From: Oenanthe sinensis | Taxonomy: Eukaryota > Streptophyta > Magnoliopsida > Apiales > Apiaceae | Length of the DNA stretch: 64,000 nt | NCBI GenBank assembly: GCA_028671895.1 | Contig: CM053809.1 | Coordinates: 417,501-481,500, forward strand | Direction of reading: 5' to 3' | In this document: piece after piece, positions 12,347-23,554 of the stretch | Numbering within the stretch: the stretch's first letter is position 1 | Layout: each line of letters begins with the position of its first letter | The notes under the pieces: generated by a model | Database searches by the model: none | What the model saw: only the letters and a program-made list of their open reading frames with translations | What the model was told of the DNA's origin: nothing | Position numbers and translations under genes: made by a program

Positions 12347-14340
12347 AAGAAACTGAGAATGAACTCCCAGTCAAACGCCTACAGTGAGTCATAAATTCAA
12401 TTTTCCCGCTAAGTTTGTTGAATGAATTCAAACATGTATATCAACGTGTATCATGTTCTCAATTAAGGTTAATGGTAATCTTGAAGGCTATTTTCTAGGA
12501 AAAAGGGGCCTAAGGCAGGGAGATCCTTTGTCTCCTTATTTGTTTGCGATTACCATGAATATTTTTTCCTACTTGCTCCGAGATTTAAAGTATCCTTTTC
12601 AGTACCATGTAAACTGCAAAGTTATGCAACTTACTTACATGTTGTTTGCCAATGATGTTCTCCTTTTTTGTAAGACTAATATTACCTCTATAAAGATGGT
12701 AATTAATACACTTGACAAGTTCTCTGCTTGGAGTGGTCTGAAACCTAATGCCCAGAATAGTCATGTTTATTTCAGGAATGCTAAAGAATCTGTGGTGAGT
12801 TAATTTGATTTGAATGTAGGTTCCCTCGAGGCACTCTACCAGTTCATTTCCTGGGTGTCCCTCTAATCTCTTCTCGATTATCTATAAATGATTGTGTTCC
12901 TTTGGTCGAACGGCTCACGAAAATAATTCTGAAATGAACAGCAAAATTCATGTCTTATGCTGGAAGGATGAAACTCATTTCGGTGGTGTTATTCTCTATC
13001 CAATCTTTTTGGACGCAACATTTTGTCTTGCCTGCTGAGGTCTTCAAGATAACAAAATATTTGTTTTCTCGTTTCCTTTGGTGAGGCAATATCAATGACA
13101 AAGGGGGACATAAAATTGCTTGGAAAACCCTATGTCTTCCTAGATCAGAAGGAGGATTGGGGTTTAAGGATTCTCAGGAATGGAATAAGGCTCAACTTTT
13201 ATTTCACATGTGTCAGGTTCTCAACAAGAATTCGACTTCTCTTTGGGTCAAGTGGACTAAAACTGTGCGTCTACGGAACAGATATTTCTGGACTATCCAC
13301 GTCTCACAAGATTGTTCTTGGATTTGGAGAAAAATTCTTAATCTCAGGCCTCTTGCTCTTCGCCATATTTACTATACAATTGGAAACAGGGATGATGTTT
13401 ATCTTTGGCATGATCCATGGTTTGATAGGAGAAGTATAAGTCCTCAGTCCAAAAAATTTTCTAAGGTTAGTTCCATTATTTCTAATTCGGCTTGGAACCT
13501 TCATGCTTCTCTGGAAAATCTCGACATGTCTATGGTGCAATGGACTCTTAATTTTCATTTTGATAGACTCCCGCATTCCTCAAAATCTGATGTTGTGGAA
13601 TGGGACAATACCCCACTACACAAAATTAAATCGAGGATTATTTGGCTGCGTGTGAGACACTTCACTGTTCCCTGGATTTTGGTTGACGTAATCTGGCACA
13701 AGTTACATATACCTAGATATGCCTTCATTCAGTGGATTTCTTGCCATAACAGGTTGCCTACTTTGACTAGGATGAGAAGATTTGGTTTGGCTACCTTGGT
13801 CCAATGCTACTTGTGCATCTCTGCGGAGGAAAGTAGTTATCATCTTCTAGTTCATTGTCCTTACTCTTCATTTGTTCTTAATAAGCTTCTTTTCATCTTG
13901 GACCCTCCCGTAGTAGCTTCCTTTTCTTCATGGCTTAATCTTCTTCAATTTGTTGCGGGGATTAGATCCAAGACTTGTCGGGTGCTGGTTCTCCTAGTAC
14001 TTCAGATCTTTGTATACTATGTGTGAAAACAACGAAATGACAGAGGTCATAATAAGCCTCTGCTTGATGCCCATACTTTGCTCTCGACTATCTTGAGAGA
14101 TCTCCTATCGAGCTACCTCTTCTTCTTGGTTGCAAAAGAGGCTGACCTCCTTTCTTCCTCATGTTCAAATAGCTCTCGACTTGATGTAATCTATAGGGTA
14201 GAGGGTATAGATTTTAGACTTTGTTAGTGTTAACCTTGGATCATTTTGATTCTTGGATGACATTTGTATGACTTTGATGCTTGCATCTTTTTTTATAAAA
14301 AATTCAATTTAGCAACAACAACAAAAAAGAAATTGAGAAT
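12347..14340 (+). mobile_element. 5'-truncated L1-type LINE with 14-bp TSDs
   Basis: AAGAAACTGAGAAT (12347-12360) and AAGAAATTGAGAAT (14327-14340) differ by one base and flank the insert 12361-14326. The insert holds the end of a non-LTR reverse transcriptase, a zinc-binding domain, a 3' UTR and an A-rich tail (CAACAACAACAAAAA). Long TSDs, 5' truncation and an A-rich end are the hallmarks of target-primed reverse transcription. Confidence 0.85.
12420..14100 (+). pseudogene. LINE ORF2 fragment: reverse transcriptase end and zf-RVT domain
   Basis: Around 12453-12803 the frame gives the non-LTR RT block GLRQGDPLSPYLF and the catalytic box region. The latter reads FANDVLLFCK where an active enzyme has FADD, so one catalytic aspartate is replaced by asparagine. 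The frame breaks after 12803. It resumes in pieces with a LGVPLIS block (12850), an AGRMKLI block (12960) and then, from 13157 to 14026, the C-terminal zinc-binding domain (W-x-x-P-R/Y-A-F-x-Q-W, then C-x-x-C and H-x-x-x-x-C near 13806-13858). The N-terminal endonuclease and ORF1 are absent. Dead copy. Confidence 0.85.
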
Positions 14341-14800
14341 TTCTCTCGTGTTATAAGCGGATAAGCGGATATAGATTGTATGCATATGATTATTGAATAA
14401 CAAGCTAAAGTGGTCGAACTCAACCCATTTACACATACATACACATATATATTTCATCATTCCATAAATAATACCTTTATATAAAAAATAATAAAGAATA
14501 TTTTACATAAAATTCATTTAAATTCTAATTTTAATAATAATTAAGTTTTTATTCTGAATAATAATAAAATCTAACATGAAGTTAACAACAAATTATGATT
14601 AAAAATAACATGATTATATGTAAATTTTATTGTTACAGAAATGTATATAAAATTGTATGTTGGAATATTTCTAAAATTTAGATAAGATTTGTTGTCAAAT
14701 TTGACATGTTAAAATTAATTATTGTTAAATTTTGTAATTTGCTAGCATGGGAAAAAAATTTACAGCTAAGCTAAGGCGAGAGCCAACCTCATTGAAAGAA

Positions 14801-14846
<46 letters not shown>

Positions 14847-15900
14847 TTTGTAATGCGTATGCACGGGTATTTTTAATATTTTATAATTTTAATAAAATTT
14901 TAGTATAGATAATAAATTATAATTTAAATAAAATATAATGATATTTGTTATTTATATATTTATAGTTAATAATATTAATATTCAATTTTAATAAGTTATT
15001 GATGCGATTCACGCCTCAATAAAAAGAGTAATTTTTAATATTATATTTAACAATTCTCATCAATTTATTTTAAAAGATCTAAATAGACTAGACTACCGAT
15101 ACCAATAACAGCCCAAACTAGTACCATTTTAATTTTAATAATATAATATAGTATAGGTACGTGTCATATCAAATATAGACTTTTTTAAAATGCAAATTCA
15201 TAAAATTTTACCTTTATTAAGTGTTCATGTTAAAAATAATTGAGAACATGATACTTCTATTAATAAAATGTAAACAAATTTTTCAAAACATATAACTTGG
15301 ATTCCAGATCATCCATTCAACCACAATTAAAATTGTGATGACTAAATATTATTTAATTCTCAACTCTCCTTATAGTATCAAATTAGTGTATAAAAATATA
15401 AAATATTATTTATTTAATATAAATTTCTTAATTATACTAATGTAAAATTATTTTATATATTTGAGTGTAACATAAGTAAACTGTCGATCAAAGAATAATG
15501 TTAAACTCAAATTATATATGAGTTGAATACTAGTTAATAAAAAATTATAATTATTCACAAAAATATAACAAATATATATATTTTAATAAATTGGTAATCC
15601 TTTTTCAATTATCTATAAAAATAGTAGCTATTATAATATTGATTCAAAAAATTAATAGTTTGTAACTTACAAAAATTTATACCGGAACGCAACATGTACA
15701 TACATATATATAATAGAGAAATGTTAAGTATCCCAAAATTTGTTCGTTATCACGTGTGTAATTGGTCATTTTCCTAATAATTATATGAGAATTCATGTGC
15801 ATGCATATGCGCTTACGAACCAAAATAAGCCATATATAACGGCACGTCATTTGAAAAAAAATTGAAATTATTATTATGGTATATTTATATTTATATTATT
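14341..15900. other. AT-rich intergenic DNA with a (TA)n tract
   Basis: No gene or clear element is seen. A TA microsatellite occupies about 14811-14842 and is followed by TAAAAGTTTG and a GCGTATGCACGGG segment that recalls Helitron termini but lacks a full signature. Confidence 0.6.
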
Positions 15901-16946
15901 CTATTAAAGCCTAAACCTAGCAATTTGGGTAAACGGTTCAGTTTTAGATCGGATAACTTTTCGATTATAATATATTTTTATTTGGTTCAGATAGGATCTG
16001 ATTCAGTTCGGATCCAGTTTCAGTTTTGCATAAATTGAATTGGTTTCGGTTCAGATTTGTACTATTTCAGTTTTGGTCAAAATCGAATTAAAATTTGGAT
16101 GAATTTCGGATTAAATTTGGTTCGGATATTTTCAAATTTTTTATTTTAAATTATATTTTGTTTAGATTTGAAAGTTAAGTTCGGATCACTATTAAATTAA
16201 TTTGAATTATCGTTGAATTTAAATAAATATCATTAAGTAAATTTGACAAATTATATTTAAAATTTGATAAAATATACCAAACAAAATAATTATCTCGATT
16301 AAGTAATATATTTTTTCATTTCAGATTTTGATTAATATAAGAAAAGAAATTTTCACTAAATTTTGTAATATAACAATTTTAAAAAATAATCTTGGTGTCC
16401 TTTATATGTACATATATAATATACAATATTTATTTCTCTTTAAAATATGAATTTATAATCACTTTTATTTAGTTTTTAGCAAATTCAAAATAAATGATAT
16501 TCTTAATTTTTTTAATATTTTATTTTACGAACACATGTATTATACGTATGAATTATGTATACGTGCATAGTACATGTGAGTGTAACGAATCAGAAGATTG
16601 TGTATATGAAATACACTTAAATTCTATAATTTAGTTTGAGCCATATTCAGTTTGTATAATTTTTAGTTAGGAATTAATCGATTTCAGGTCATTATCGGAT
16701 ATATTATTTCAGATTATTTTCGGTTAAAATTCTGGTTCCGGATTATTTTTGGATCGGATCGAATCAGTGTTCGGATCATTTTTGGATTTGATTATATTTA
16801 ACCAATATTGGTTCGAATCGGATTGTTTTGGATTCGATTACACTTTCAGATTATCAAATTCAGATACAAAATCGAATCTCGGTTCTATAAATTTCGGGTC
16901 GGTTATTCGAGTTCAGACCCAATTTGTTAGGTCTATTAAAGCCTAA
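15901..16946. mobile_element. Non-autonomous TIR element, 1018 bp, flanked by a 14-bp direct repeat
   Basis: The ends read ACCTAGCAATTTGGG (from 15915) and, inverted, ACCTAACAAATTGGG (to 16932), giving an imperfect TIR. The 14-bp CTATTAAAGCCTAA flanks both sides (15901-15914, 16933-16946). The subterminal regions are full of CGGTT/CGGAT motifs, as in hAT non-autonomous elements, but hAT makes 8-bp duplications. The short frame at 16749-16946 is just this repeat-rich end. No transposase. Confidence 0.65.
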
Positions 16947-17821
16947 TAAATTCTCCGTCCATTGGTATTATTGAGTTAATAAGCTTTAAATAGTTATTTT
17001 TGTCAGTAGAAATATTCACGTAAATGTATTATATCAAAATACAATCTCTTAAAAACGAAGTTCTTTCATTCAAAAAAATTTATCATATAACTAAAATACA
17101 TGCAGAGATGTTTGTGAAAATTTAGACAATAAAATTTTAATATTTGAAAACAGGAACACTTGTTACAGGAAAATAATAAAAATAATTAGCACCCATTCGA
17201 ACATAAAAATAAAAAGACAAAAACATAATTTCAAAAATATATAATACAATATTATTAGAAAATAAAACTAAATAAAATCTTATCGAAAGAGATCCCCTTA
17301 ACTAGACACCTCATTTAATATATAATACTATACATATTTTATATTCAATGTATATTTGAAATTTAAAATTTCAACTACTAACATAAATAGTAAATATTAA
17401 TTTTAATTAATTAAAAACCAATAAATGAACATTAATTATTTAAAATACGAAGAAGAAATTTATATTGTAGAAAATATAGGATTAGGAAACAGTTAGTACA
17501 TGAAGTGCTTTCGAAACTTTAATGAATGCTCTTGCATTTCGAGATTAAGTCGGTCATCACAAGATGCCTACGTTTTTTCACTATTATAAAGAATCAAGTC
17601 AGAAAACATAGTTCAAAGAATAAGGAGTTAGACCCTTTATATAGACGCGTGATGGACTTAGAATTAGATTAGGTTTATGAGACTTGGTAAGCAATTCGCC
17701 TCATTGGATGAGGTTCCAGAACCTTCTTTACAGAAAATATATTCCTTGTAGAATTATGTGTCTTGGAGGCTATTTTTTGTAGTAGTTGCCTTTTATTTAA
17801 ACACATTGATTAGGCTGATTA
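16947..17821. other. Intergenic DNA, nothing recognised
   Basis: AT-rich stretch between two mobile elements. I see no coding frame, RNA gene or element end in it. Confidence 0.5.
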
Positions 17822-17826
17822 TTAGC

Positions 17827-18188
17827 TGTAACACCCCAGTCCCACATCGAGTAGATTGGGATAATTTGTTCAGTATATAAGCAAGAGTACTACTACTAAG
17901 TGCACCAACAAATCATGATCTTTTGGGGGCCTGTGGTGGGCTTGTGGATTACCCAAGTTGTTGTATTTGGGCCAGTTTACTTTGCGCCTATTTCGGATTC
18001 GGAAGGCGGGTTCCGTAAGTTTGTCCATGGGCTAACATCCCACATCGAATAGATAAAGTGTATTTGGGCCCTTTATAAGGACAAGTCAATAACTAATATA
18101 TACCTAAAATTACTAGCTTTTTATGGGCTGACCTGTGGTGGGTTGTTGGGCCTGATATGCATTCAGTTATGGGCGTGAGTTGTTATAA
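17827..18188 (+). repeat. 5' LTR of the TRIM (mosaic)
   Basis: The first ~180 bp match the 3' LTR almost base for base to TTCGGATTCGGAAG. After that the sequence differs completely and contains a second LTR-like start (CTAACATCCCACATCGAATAG, near 18031) that runs to the primer-binding site without the TATCACA end of the 3' LTR. The 5' LTR therefore looks like a join of two related LTRs. Confidence 0.7.
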
Positions 18189-18403
18189 AAGGTATCAGAG
18201 CCAACTCTCGAAAGCTTGATTCGTCAAGTTGCCGGAGGTGGGGACACGAAGGCTGGTGGTATTATCCCACAATGGACAGAGGTCCGGAGGTGGGGACACG
18301 AAGCTAGCCGGTATTATCCCACAATGGCTAGAGAGATACGATCTGGGCCTATGGGCTATCTGTTCGGCCTGACGAGAACGTCAGGAAATTAAGTGGGGGA
18401 GTT

Positions 18404-18637
18404 TGTAACACCCCAGTCCCACATCGACTAGATTGGGATAATTTGTTCAGTATATAAGCAAGAGTACTACTACTAAGTGCATCAACAAATCATGATCTTT
18501 TGGGGGCCTGTGGTGGGCTTGTGGATTACCCAAGTTGTCGTATTTGGGCCAGTTTACTTTGCGCTTATTTCGGATTCGGAAGTCGGGACTTGACCCGATT
18601 TTCGAAAAAGACTCGGGATTTGACTCGGGTTATCACA
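18404..18637 (+). repeat. 3' LTR of the TRIM (234 bp)
   Basis: It begins TGTAACACC and ends GGTTATCACA, followed directly by the TSD TTAGC. A TATA-like AGTATATAAGC is at about 18450. The end is a run of CGGGACTTGACCCG-type repeats (ACTTGACCCGATTTTCG, then ATTTGACTCGGG). Confidence 0.85.
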
Positions 18638-18738
18638 TTAGCTCTTTTATTAATTACAAAATTAATAAGTAATTAGGTTTTCAAACCTTATTAATTAGGC
18701 TTCTTTATCGGACCAAAATAGATTTAATTAATGTAATA

Positions 18739-18988
18739 CTCCCTTCGTCCCACAATAATAGTTTTTTTTGGAAAAACAATTTGTCCCATAATAATTGTCC
18801 ATTTCTATTTTTAATGTAAAAAAATTTAAACTTACCATCTTTTTTTGTCATTTCCAATATAAAATTTACTTTATTTAATATAAAATAGCCATAATAAATA
18901 TAATACGCACGGAAAATTATTGGACAACTAATTTTTCTAAATATTTGTTATTTTTCCAAAAGAGACTATTAATATGGGATGAAGGGAG
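18739..18988. mobile_element. Stowaway MITE, 250 bp
   Basis: TIRs CTCCCTTCGTCCCA and TGGGATGAAGGGAG, flanked by TA on both sides (18737-18738, 18989-18990). No coding capacity. The CTCCCT-type ends and TA duplication define the Tc1/mariner-derived Stowaway group. Confidence 0.85.
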
Positions 18989-19169
18989 TATCAATTATGT
19001 CTCTAGGGTATTTCCAGCTCATATCAAATTCCCCCCAACTTCTGGGAAAATCATTTTTAGATTTTGTAGAAGTTATATTTGGTCGTCTATAGATTTGGGG
19101 TCTTATTTTTGTAACACTTTGACATTAATTTTTTAGTTTTTTTAACTACTCGAGTGAGTGCATTCATGC

Positions 19170-19284
19170 ATAAATTTTTTATTTCAAGTTGTATTTGGGT
19201 CATGTAGTCTGATCTTATGTGTGATACAAATTCAAAATTTGACTTGATTTCAAAATGGACTTGGAATTTGAACCGAGTTATCAC
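19170..19284 (+). repeat. TRIM LTR 3' fragment, joined to the next LTR
   Basis: The sequence from CAAGTTGTATTTGGGTC to GAGTTATCAC follows the 3' half of the LTR of the neighbouring TRIM copy (19285-19519). It runs without a gap into that copy's LTR start, as an LTR end-to-start junction. Confidence 0.6.
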
Positions 19285-19806
19285 GTAACGTACCTCAGCC
19301 TCAATCCCACATCGAAACATGAGTAGATTTTATTTCAGTATATAAGAAAAAGTATTGCTATCAATGATATCAATAAATCATGATCTTTTAACATCCTATA
19401 ATTGGTTTGTGGATTAGTCAAGTTATTGTATATGGGTCATGTACTATTACTTATGTGTGATACTGATTCGAGATTTGACTTAATTTTAAAATGGACTTGA
19501 AAATTGATCTGAGTTGTCACATACGGTATCAGAACTGACTCTCGAAAGGTTAATGTATTAAGTTATCAGAAGTGGGTACACAAAGACACATGTGGTATTA
19601 TCACACAATAATGAGATGTTTGGAAGTATGTATACGAAAAAAGTTGATATTACCTCACATTAACTAAAAAGGTACGATATGTGTATGTGGCCTATAGATT
19701 ATTTGTTCGGTGGGCCTATAGGCTATTTATTCCGATTGACACGGACGATTGGAATTTAAGCTGGGGAGTAAAAGGGCTCAAGATTTCACTTAGTTATCAC
19801 ATAGTA
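19285..19806 (+). mobile_element. Older TRIM copy, internally intact but 3' LTR mostly deleted
   Basis: An LTR (about 19285-19515, with CAGTATATAAG and CAATAAATCATGATC) ends GAGTTGTCACA. It is followed by a degenerate primer-binding site (GGTATCAGAACTGACTCTCG), an internal region collinear with the complete TRIM, and a tract AAGCTGGGGAG near 19760. After that only the last ~30 bp of a 3' LTR (CTCAAGATTTCACTTAG, TTATCACA) remain, followed by another primer-site-like sequence. It is far more diverged than the copy at 17.8 kb and therefore older. Confidence 0.65.
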
Positions 19807-19825
19807 TCAAGGTCAACTGTCGAAA

Positions 19826-20016
19826 TCAGATCAAGTCCCAAATTCATACCACAAATAAGTTCAAGGTACAGTAACCCAAATACAAAAATTTTGATAATCC
19901 ACAAATTTACCCTAGACGCAAAAAAAATTATGATTTTTGATACACTTGATAGTAATACTCCACTGTATATATAAACTAAAATCTACACATATTTGATGTG
20001 GTACTAAGATATTACA
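19826..20016 (-). repeat. Inverted TRIM LTR fragment
   Basis: Read on the minus strand from 20016 it starts TGTAATATCTTAGTACCACA and keeps the LTR landmarks in order (TATATATACAGTGGAGTATTACTA, GTGGATTA, TTGTATTTGGGTTA, GGGACTTGATCTGA). The join to the plus-strand copy is at TCGAAAT, a short stretch common to both, which suggests a microhomology-mediated rearrangement. Confidence 0.65.
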
Positions 20017-20377
20017 ATCATGTCTCATTAACTAATCAATTGGACTCTCAATAAAATTAAATATAGTTGAATAAAAAAATTAAATTTTAAAATTTTTTTA
20101 ATTAAAATATGAAATATGATAACAAAGAAAATTAAGCTAGCGGCTCATGTATTGCACGAACTTCTACGTTGGTTTATATTATGATTATGCAAACATTTAT
20201 AACAACAATTTGATTGTATAATTTAATAATTTTATCCAAATAATAAAATTTTAGGACAAGTGATAATTATTATTATATAAAATTATGTTAAAAATGGAAT
20301 GTATAGAGCAAGAAAATTAACTTTTAAACAGAATTAGAAAATCGATCGATCCTTAGATAATGAGGGCCCGGGATATT

Positions 20378-21269
20378 GCAAGCATTAGGGAAGAGCAAGC
20401 ATCGGTTGGATTCGGTTTTTAGATAAAACCGGAACAGAAATCGCGTATCTTCGATTTTTAAAATTGATAACCGGAACCGTAACCGAACTATCGGTTTCGG
20501 TTTTAAAAACCTCGGATCGGTTTCGGTATTAAAACCTCTTAAATAAAAAATATTATAAATTCAAATAAATTTATATAAAAAAGGTTAGACAAGTTAAGTT
20601 CTAATAAATTTAGAAACTAAAAAAAATTGTTTATATAAAGTCATTAATGACAAATGACGAGCAAGTTTTCACAGGCTAATAATACCAGAAATGCAATGTA
20701 AATCTGCAAAATTGATGTTGAGAAAATTCTAATCAAACATTATATAGGTTAGACTGCCAGTAAATGATTAAATGAAAATGTTAAATGTAGTCATGTAGAG
20801 AGAAACATGGCTATAATTTAAATCTGAGAGGATGAGCACCCCTCGGAACAGTCATTGAACAGCATCTCTTTGGAGTCGCAAAAATTACAGATTTAATATC
20901 TCATTCATAACGGGTCAAAAACTACTCAGCTATGTACTACAGAACTGTATATTTAAATCCAAAAAGATTATAGAAAATAGTAGTGTCAGTCCAAGATATT
21001 AGGTCTAGAGTAATTTACTTAAATAAATAAATATATATTAATTAAAAATTATATAAATTATATATAAGAAATTTATTTATTTTAATAATTATTTCGGTTC
21101 GGTTCGGTTTTCACCTAAAACCGGATCTGGAACCGATCGAACGGTTCGGTTTTTAATTTTTCGGTTTCGGTTTCGGTTTTTAGCAGATCGATTTTTATCG
21201 GATCGGTTTTTATCGGTTTCGGTTCGGTTTCGGGTTTTTTCCGGTTTTTTGCTCAACTCTAGCAAGCAT
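20378..21269. mobile_element. hAT non-autonomous element, 876 bp, perfect 8-bp TSD
   Basis: GCAAGCAT at 20378-20385 and 21262-21269 flank an element 20386-21261 with ends TAGGGAAGAGCAA and, inverted, TAGAGTTGAGCAA. Both subterminal zones are packed with CGGTTT/CGGTTC motifs, the usual place for hAT transposase binding. The middle has no transposase. TSD length, TIR and subterminal repeats agree on hAT. Confidence 0.88.
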
Positions 21270-21652
21270 CGGCTTTAATTTTACCAAAAATAGTAAAAAA
21301 GGTATTTAGTAAAATTTAAAAGAAATTTTCTAAAAAAAATAATCTTGTCCTAAAAGCGCTTTTTATCGAAAACACGCTTTCTATAATTTTGAAAAAAAAT
21401 CATCTTCTAATTTTTGCAGGAAATAATAATAGATTTAACTGTTAAAGCTTATCAAAAATATTATACTTTTATATTATATTTCAAAATATATTTAAATAAA
21501 AAACTATTAATAAACAAATATCTGGTTTTTCTATCACTTTTTCATTTGATACAATAGTGTATAGCAAAAATCCCAAACAGACCCGAGTATCCATCTTCCA
21601 TTAAATCTCCATTTTAATATGTTTATTTTCCTGTGACAACTACGAAAAGAGA

Positions 21653-21915
21653 TACTCCCTCTGTTCCTTAAAACGTTTCCTGTTTTAACTGGACACGTTT
21701 GTCAACGCACATTTTTGATTGTTAATATCTTTAATTTCGTATTAGTATTAAATATAAAAACTTCACTGTATTAAAGTATTCGTAAATACGAATCAAACAA
21801 GACCACTCATGATTATATTTTGTCTTATAAATTATGCGTAAATTAATAGTCAATCAATTACAATGAATAGTGTCAAAAGTCAAACCCGGAATTATTTTTA
21901 GTAACGGAGGGAGTA
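21653..21915 (+). mobile_element. Stowaway MITE, 259 bp
   Basis: Ends CTCCCTCTGTTCC and GGAGGGAG, with TA duplications (21653-21654, 21914-21915). Its internal sequence is the same family as the MITE at 22770, in the opposite orientation (shared block TTAATATCTTTAATTTCGTA). The small frame at 21870-22073 begins in the MITE end and is not a gene. Confidence 0.85.
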
Positions 21916-22767
21916 CCAGATTGTCGTCGCTATTAAAGAGTTACGAACAAAAACTAAAACTGCATGCTGTGCATGTAAAATGTGAAATGACATATCTTGG
22001 TGTTATAAACCAGATCAGTTGCACTGTATTGACTTTAACAATTCCAACAGTACTGCAAACAAGATTCAGTTGAGGTGTTTATACATATATAAATATATAT
22101 TTTGGCTCATGCCTAAATTATTAACGGGCCGTTAGTTCCAATAATTATTTTCTGATAAATTTCTGAGGTGATTCGTGGTGTTGTAAAGATGATGTTCATA
22201 TCTTCATAAACACGAGGAACAGGAAATAAATAGTATACTTATGTAGAAAATGTTTGTGCTGGTTTTGATTTTTCCAGATCGATCATATGGTCCGGCAAGT
22301 TATAGACTTCAGGCTTAAGTAAATATTCAAATAACAAATTCGGACTGCCTCTTGTATTTTAAGAATTTGATTTACATTCGATTCGTTAAAATTTCCGATT
22401 AGGATCCTGATACTGACAATCAGTTTTACACAACCATTAATTCACAGTATTTTTATAAAGAAAAGTATTAAAACTAAGTTTTTAATGTTAAGCGAGGGAT
22501 ATATCACTGACTCATTATTCGCACTTTCGGGCAGACTTTTAGGATTTTTTCCTATTTTTTATAAAAAATTGTGTAAAGATGGTTACTAACAATCGCTTGA
22601 CAATGATCGATTACCTTACGATAATTAAATTTATTCTGAACTAGTAAGTTTTCGATTTTCGAATTCATATAACATTAATAATAAATTTAATTTGGATTGA
22701 AAAGCTAGTACTGATGGTAGCTCCCGATCCAAGCAAACTAGTAGTAGTGAAAAGCTTACAATCATGT

Positions 22768-23031
22768 TACTCCCTCCGTCTCGGAAAGCTTTTCTTGTTT
22801 TGACTTTTTATAATGTTCATTGTAAGCGATTGACTACTAATTTACACATAATTTATAAGACAAAATATAGTCATGGGTGATTTTGTTTAATTCGTATTTG
22901 TGAGTACTTTAATACAGTAAAATTTTTATATTTAATATTAATACGAAATTAAAGATATTAACGATCAAAAAATGTGTGTTGATAAACGCGCACATGATTA
23001 ACAGGAAAAGTAATAAGAGACGGAGGGAGTA
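22768..23031 (-). mobile_element. Stowaway MITE, 260 bp
   Basis: TIRs CTCCCTCCGTCTC and GAGACGGAGGGAG are perfect over 13 bases, with TA on both sides. It is the reverse-oriented relative of the MITE at 21655, about 860 bp away. Confidence 0.9.
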
Positions 23032-23298
23032 TTATTTTGTCCCGGTAGTTGTTTGTACGTCAATTTATGCAATAATTAAGGGAGGTGTCTCATTTCACGC
23101 ACCTTCTCATGTACTCCTCTACTGTCAATTTGGAACCAATTTATAACTTTAGATGTGCATCGTGGCCCTGTTTCATTTTGTTCTGGTCAGTTTTATGACC
23201 GACACTAAAGTGCAATTGGCAGCCTAGAGATAGTACATTCCACGCTCTTCCTTCTTTTGGCTGCCATTTTAAGGTTGTACTATTTTCAGCCGGTAAGA

Positions 23299-23554
23299 TC
23301 TGCCTCCCCCCTTAATTAGTATTCATTTTTTGATTTTTCGTGATTAAATTGATTAATTTTTTAATAATAATTAAAAATTATTATTTTATAATTTTAGAAA
23401 ATTTAAAAATACATTTTAAAGTATATTATATATATTTTGTAACAACATAAAATTTTAATTTTTTAATTATATATTATATTTAAATTGCAGTCAAAGATGA
23501 GTTAGTTTGATCGCACTGAAAATAAAGTGGACAACTAAAAGGGGACGGAGGGAG
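23299..23554. mobile_element. Decayed Stowaway-like MITE
   Basis: The right end GGGGACGGAGGGAG followed by TA is clear. The left end (CTGCCTCCCCCCTTAATTAG) is eroded but aligns to the inverse of the right end. The internal TTGATTTTTCGTGATTAA resembles the MITE at 29313. Confidence 0.6.

Larger units (their letters stand above)
17822..18642 (+). mobile_element. TRIM (terminal-repeat retrotransposon in miniature), complete
   Basis: The perfect 5-bp TSD TTAGC (17822-17826 and 18638-18642) flanks an element 17827-18637 of 811 bp. The 5' LTR starts TGTAACACCCCAGTCCCACA at 17827, and the same start recurs at 18404. A primer-binding site GGTATCAGAGCC (initiator Met-tRNA type) lies at about 18191, and a polypurine tract AAGTGGGGGAG precedes the 3' LTR. 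The internal domain has no coding capacity and includes an imperfect duplicated segment (GGTGGGGACACGAAG twice, about 18238 and 18290). It must have moved with proteins from another element. Confidence 0.9.

Noticed and set aside
13095..13439. Second overlapping frame in the LINE
   Set aside because: It is an alternate frame; the zinc-binding domain reads in the frame 13157-14026.
17827..18637. Cassandra-type TRIM with a 5S rRNA promoter
   Set aside because: The LTRs start similarly (CCCACATCG), but I see no 5S rRNA-like internal control region.
19681..19974. 97-codon frame
   Set aside because: It runs across TRIM internal sequence into an inverted LTR fragment.
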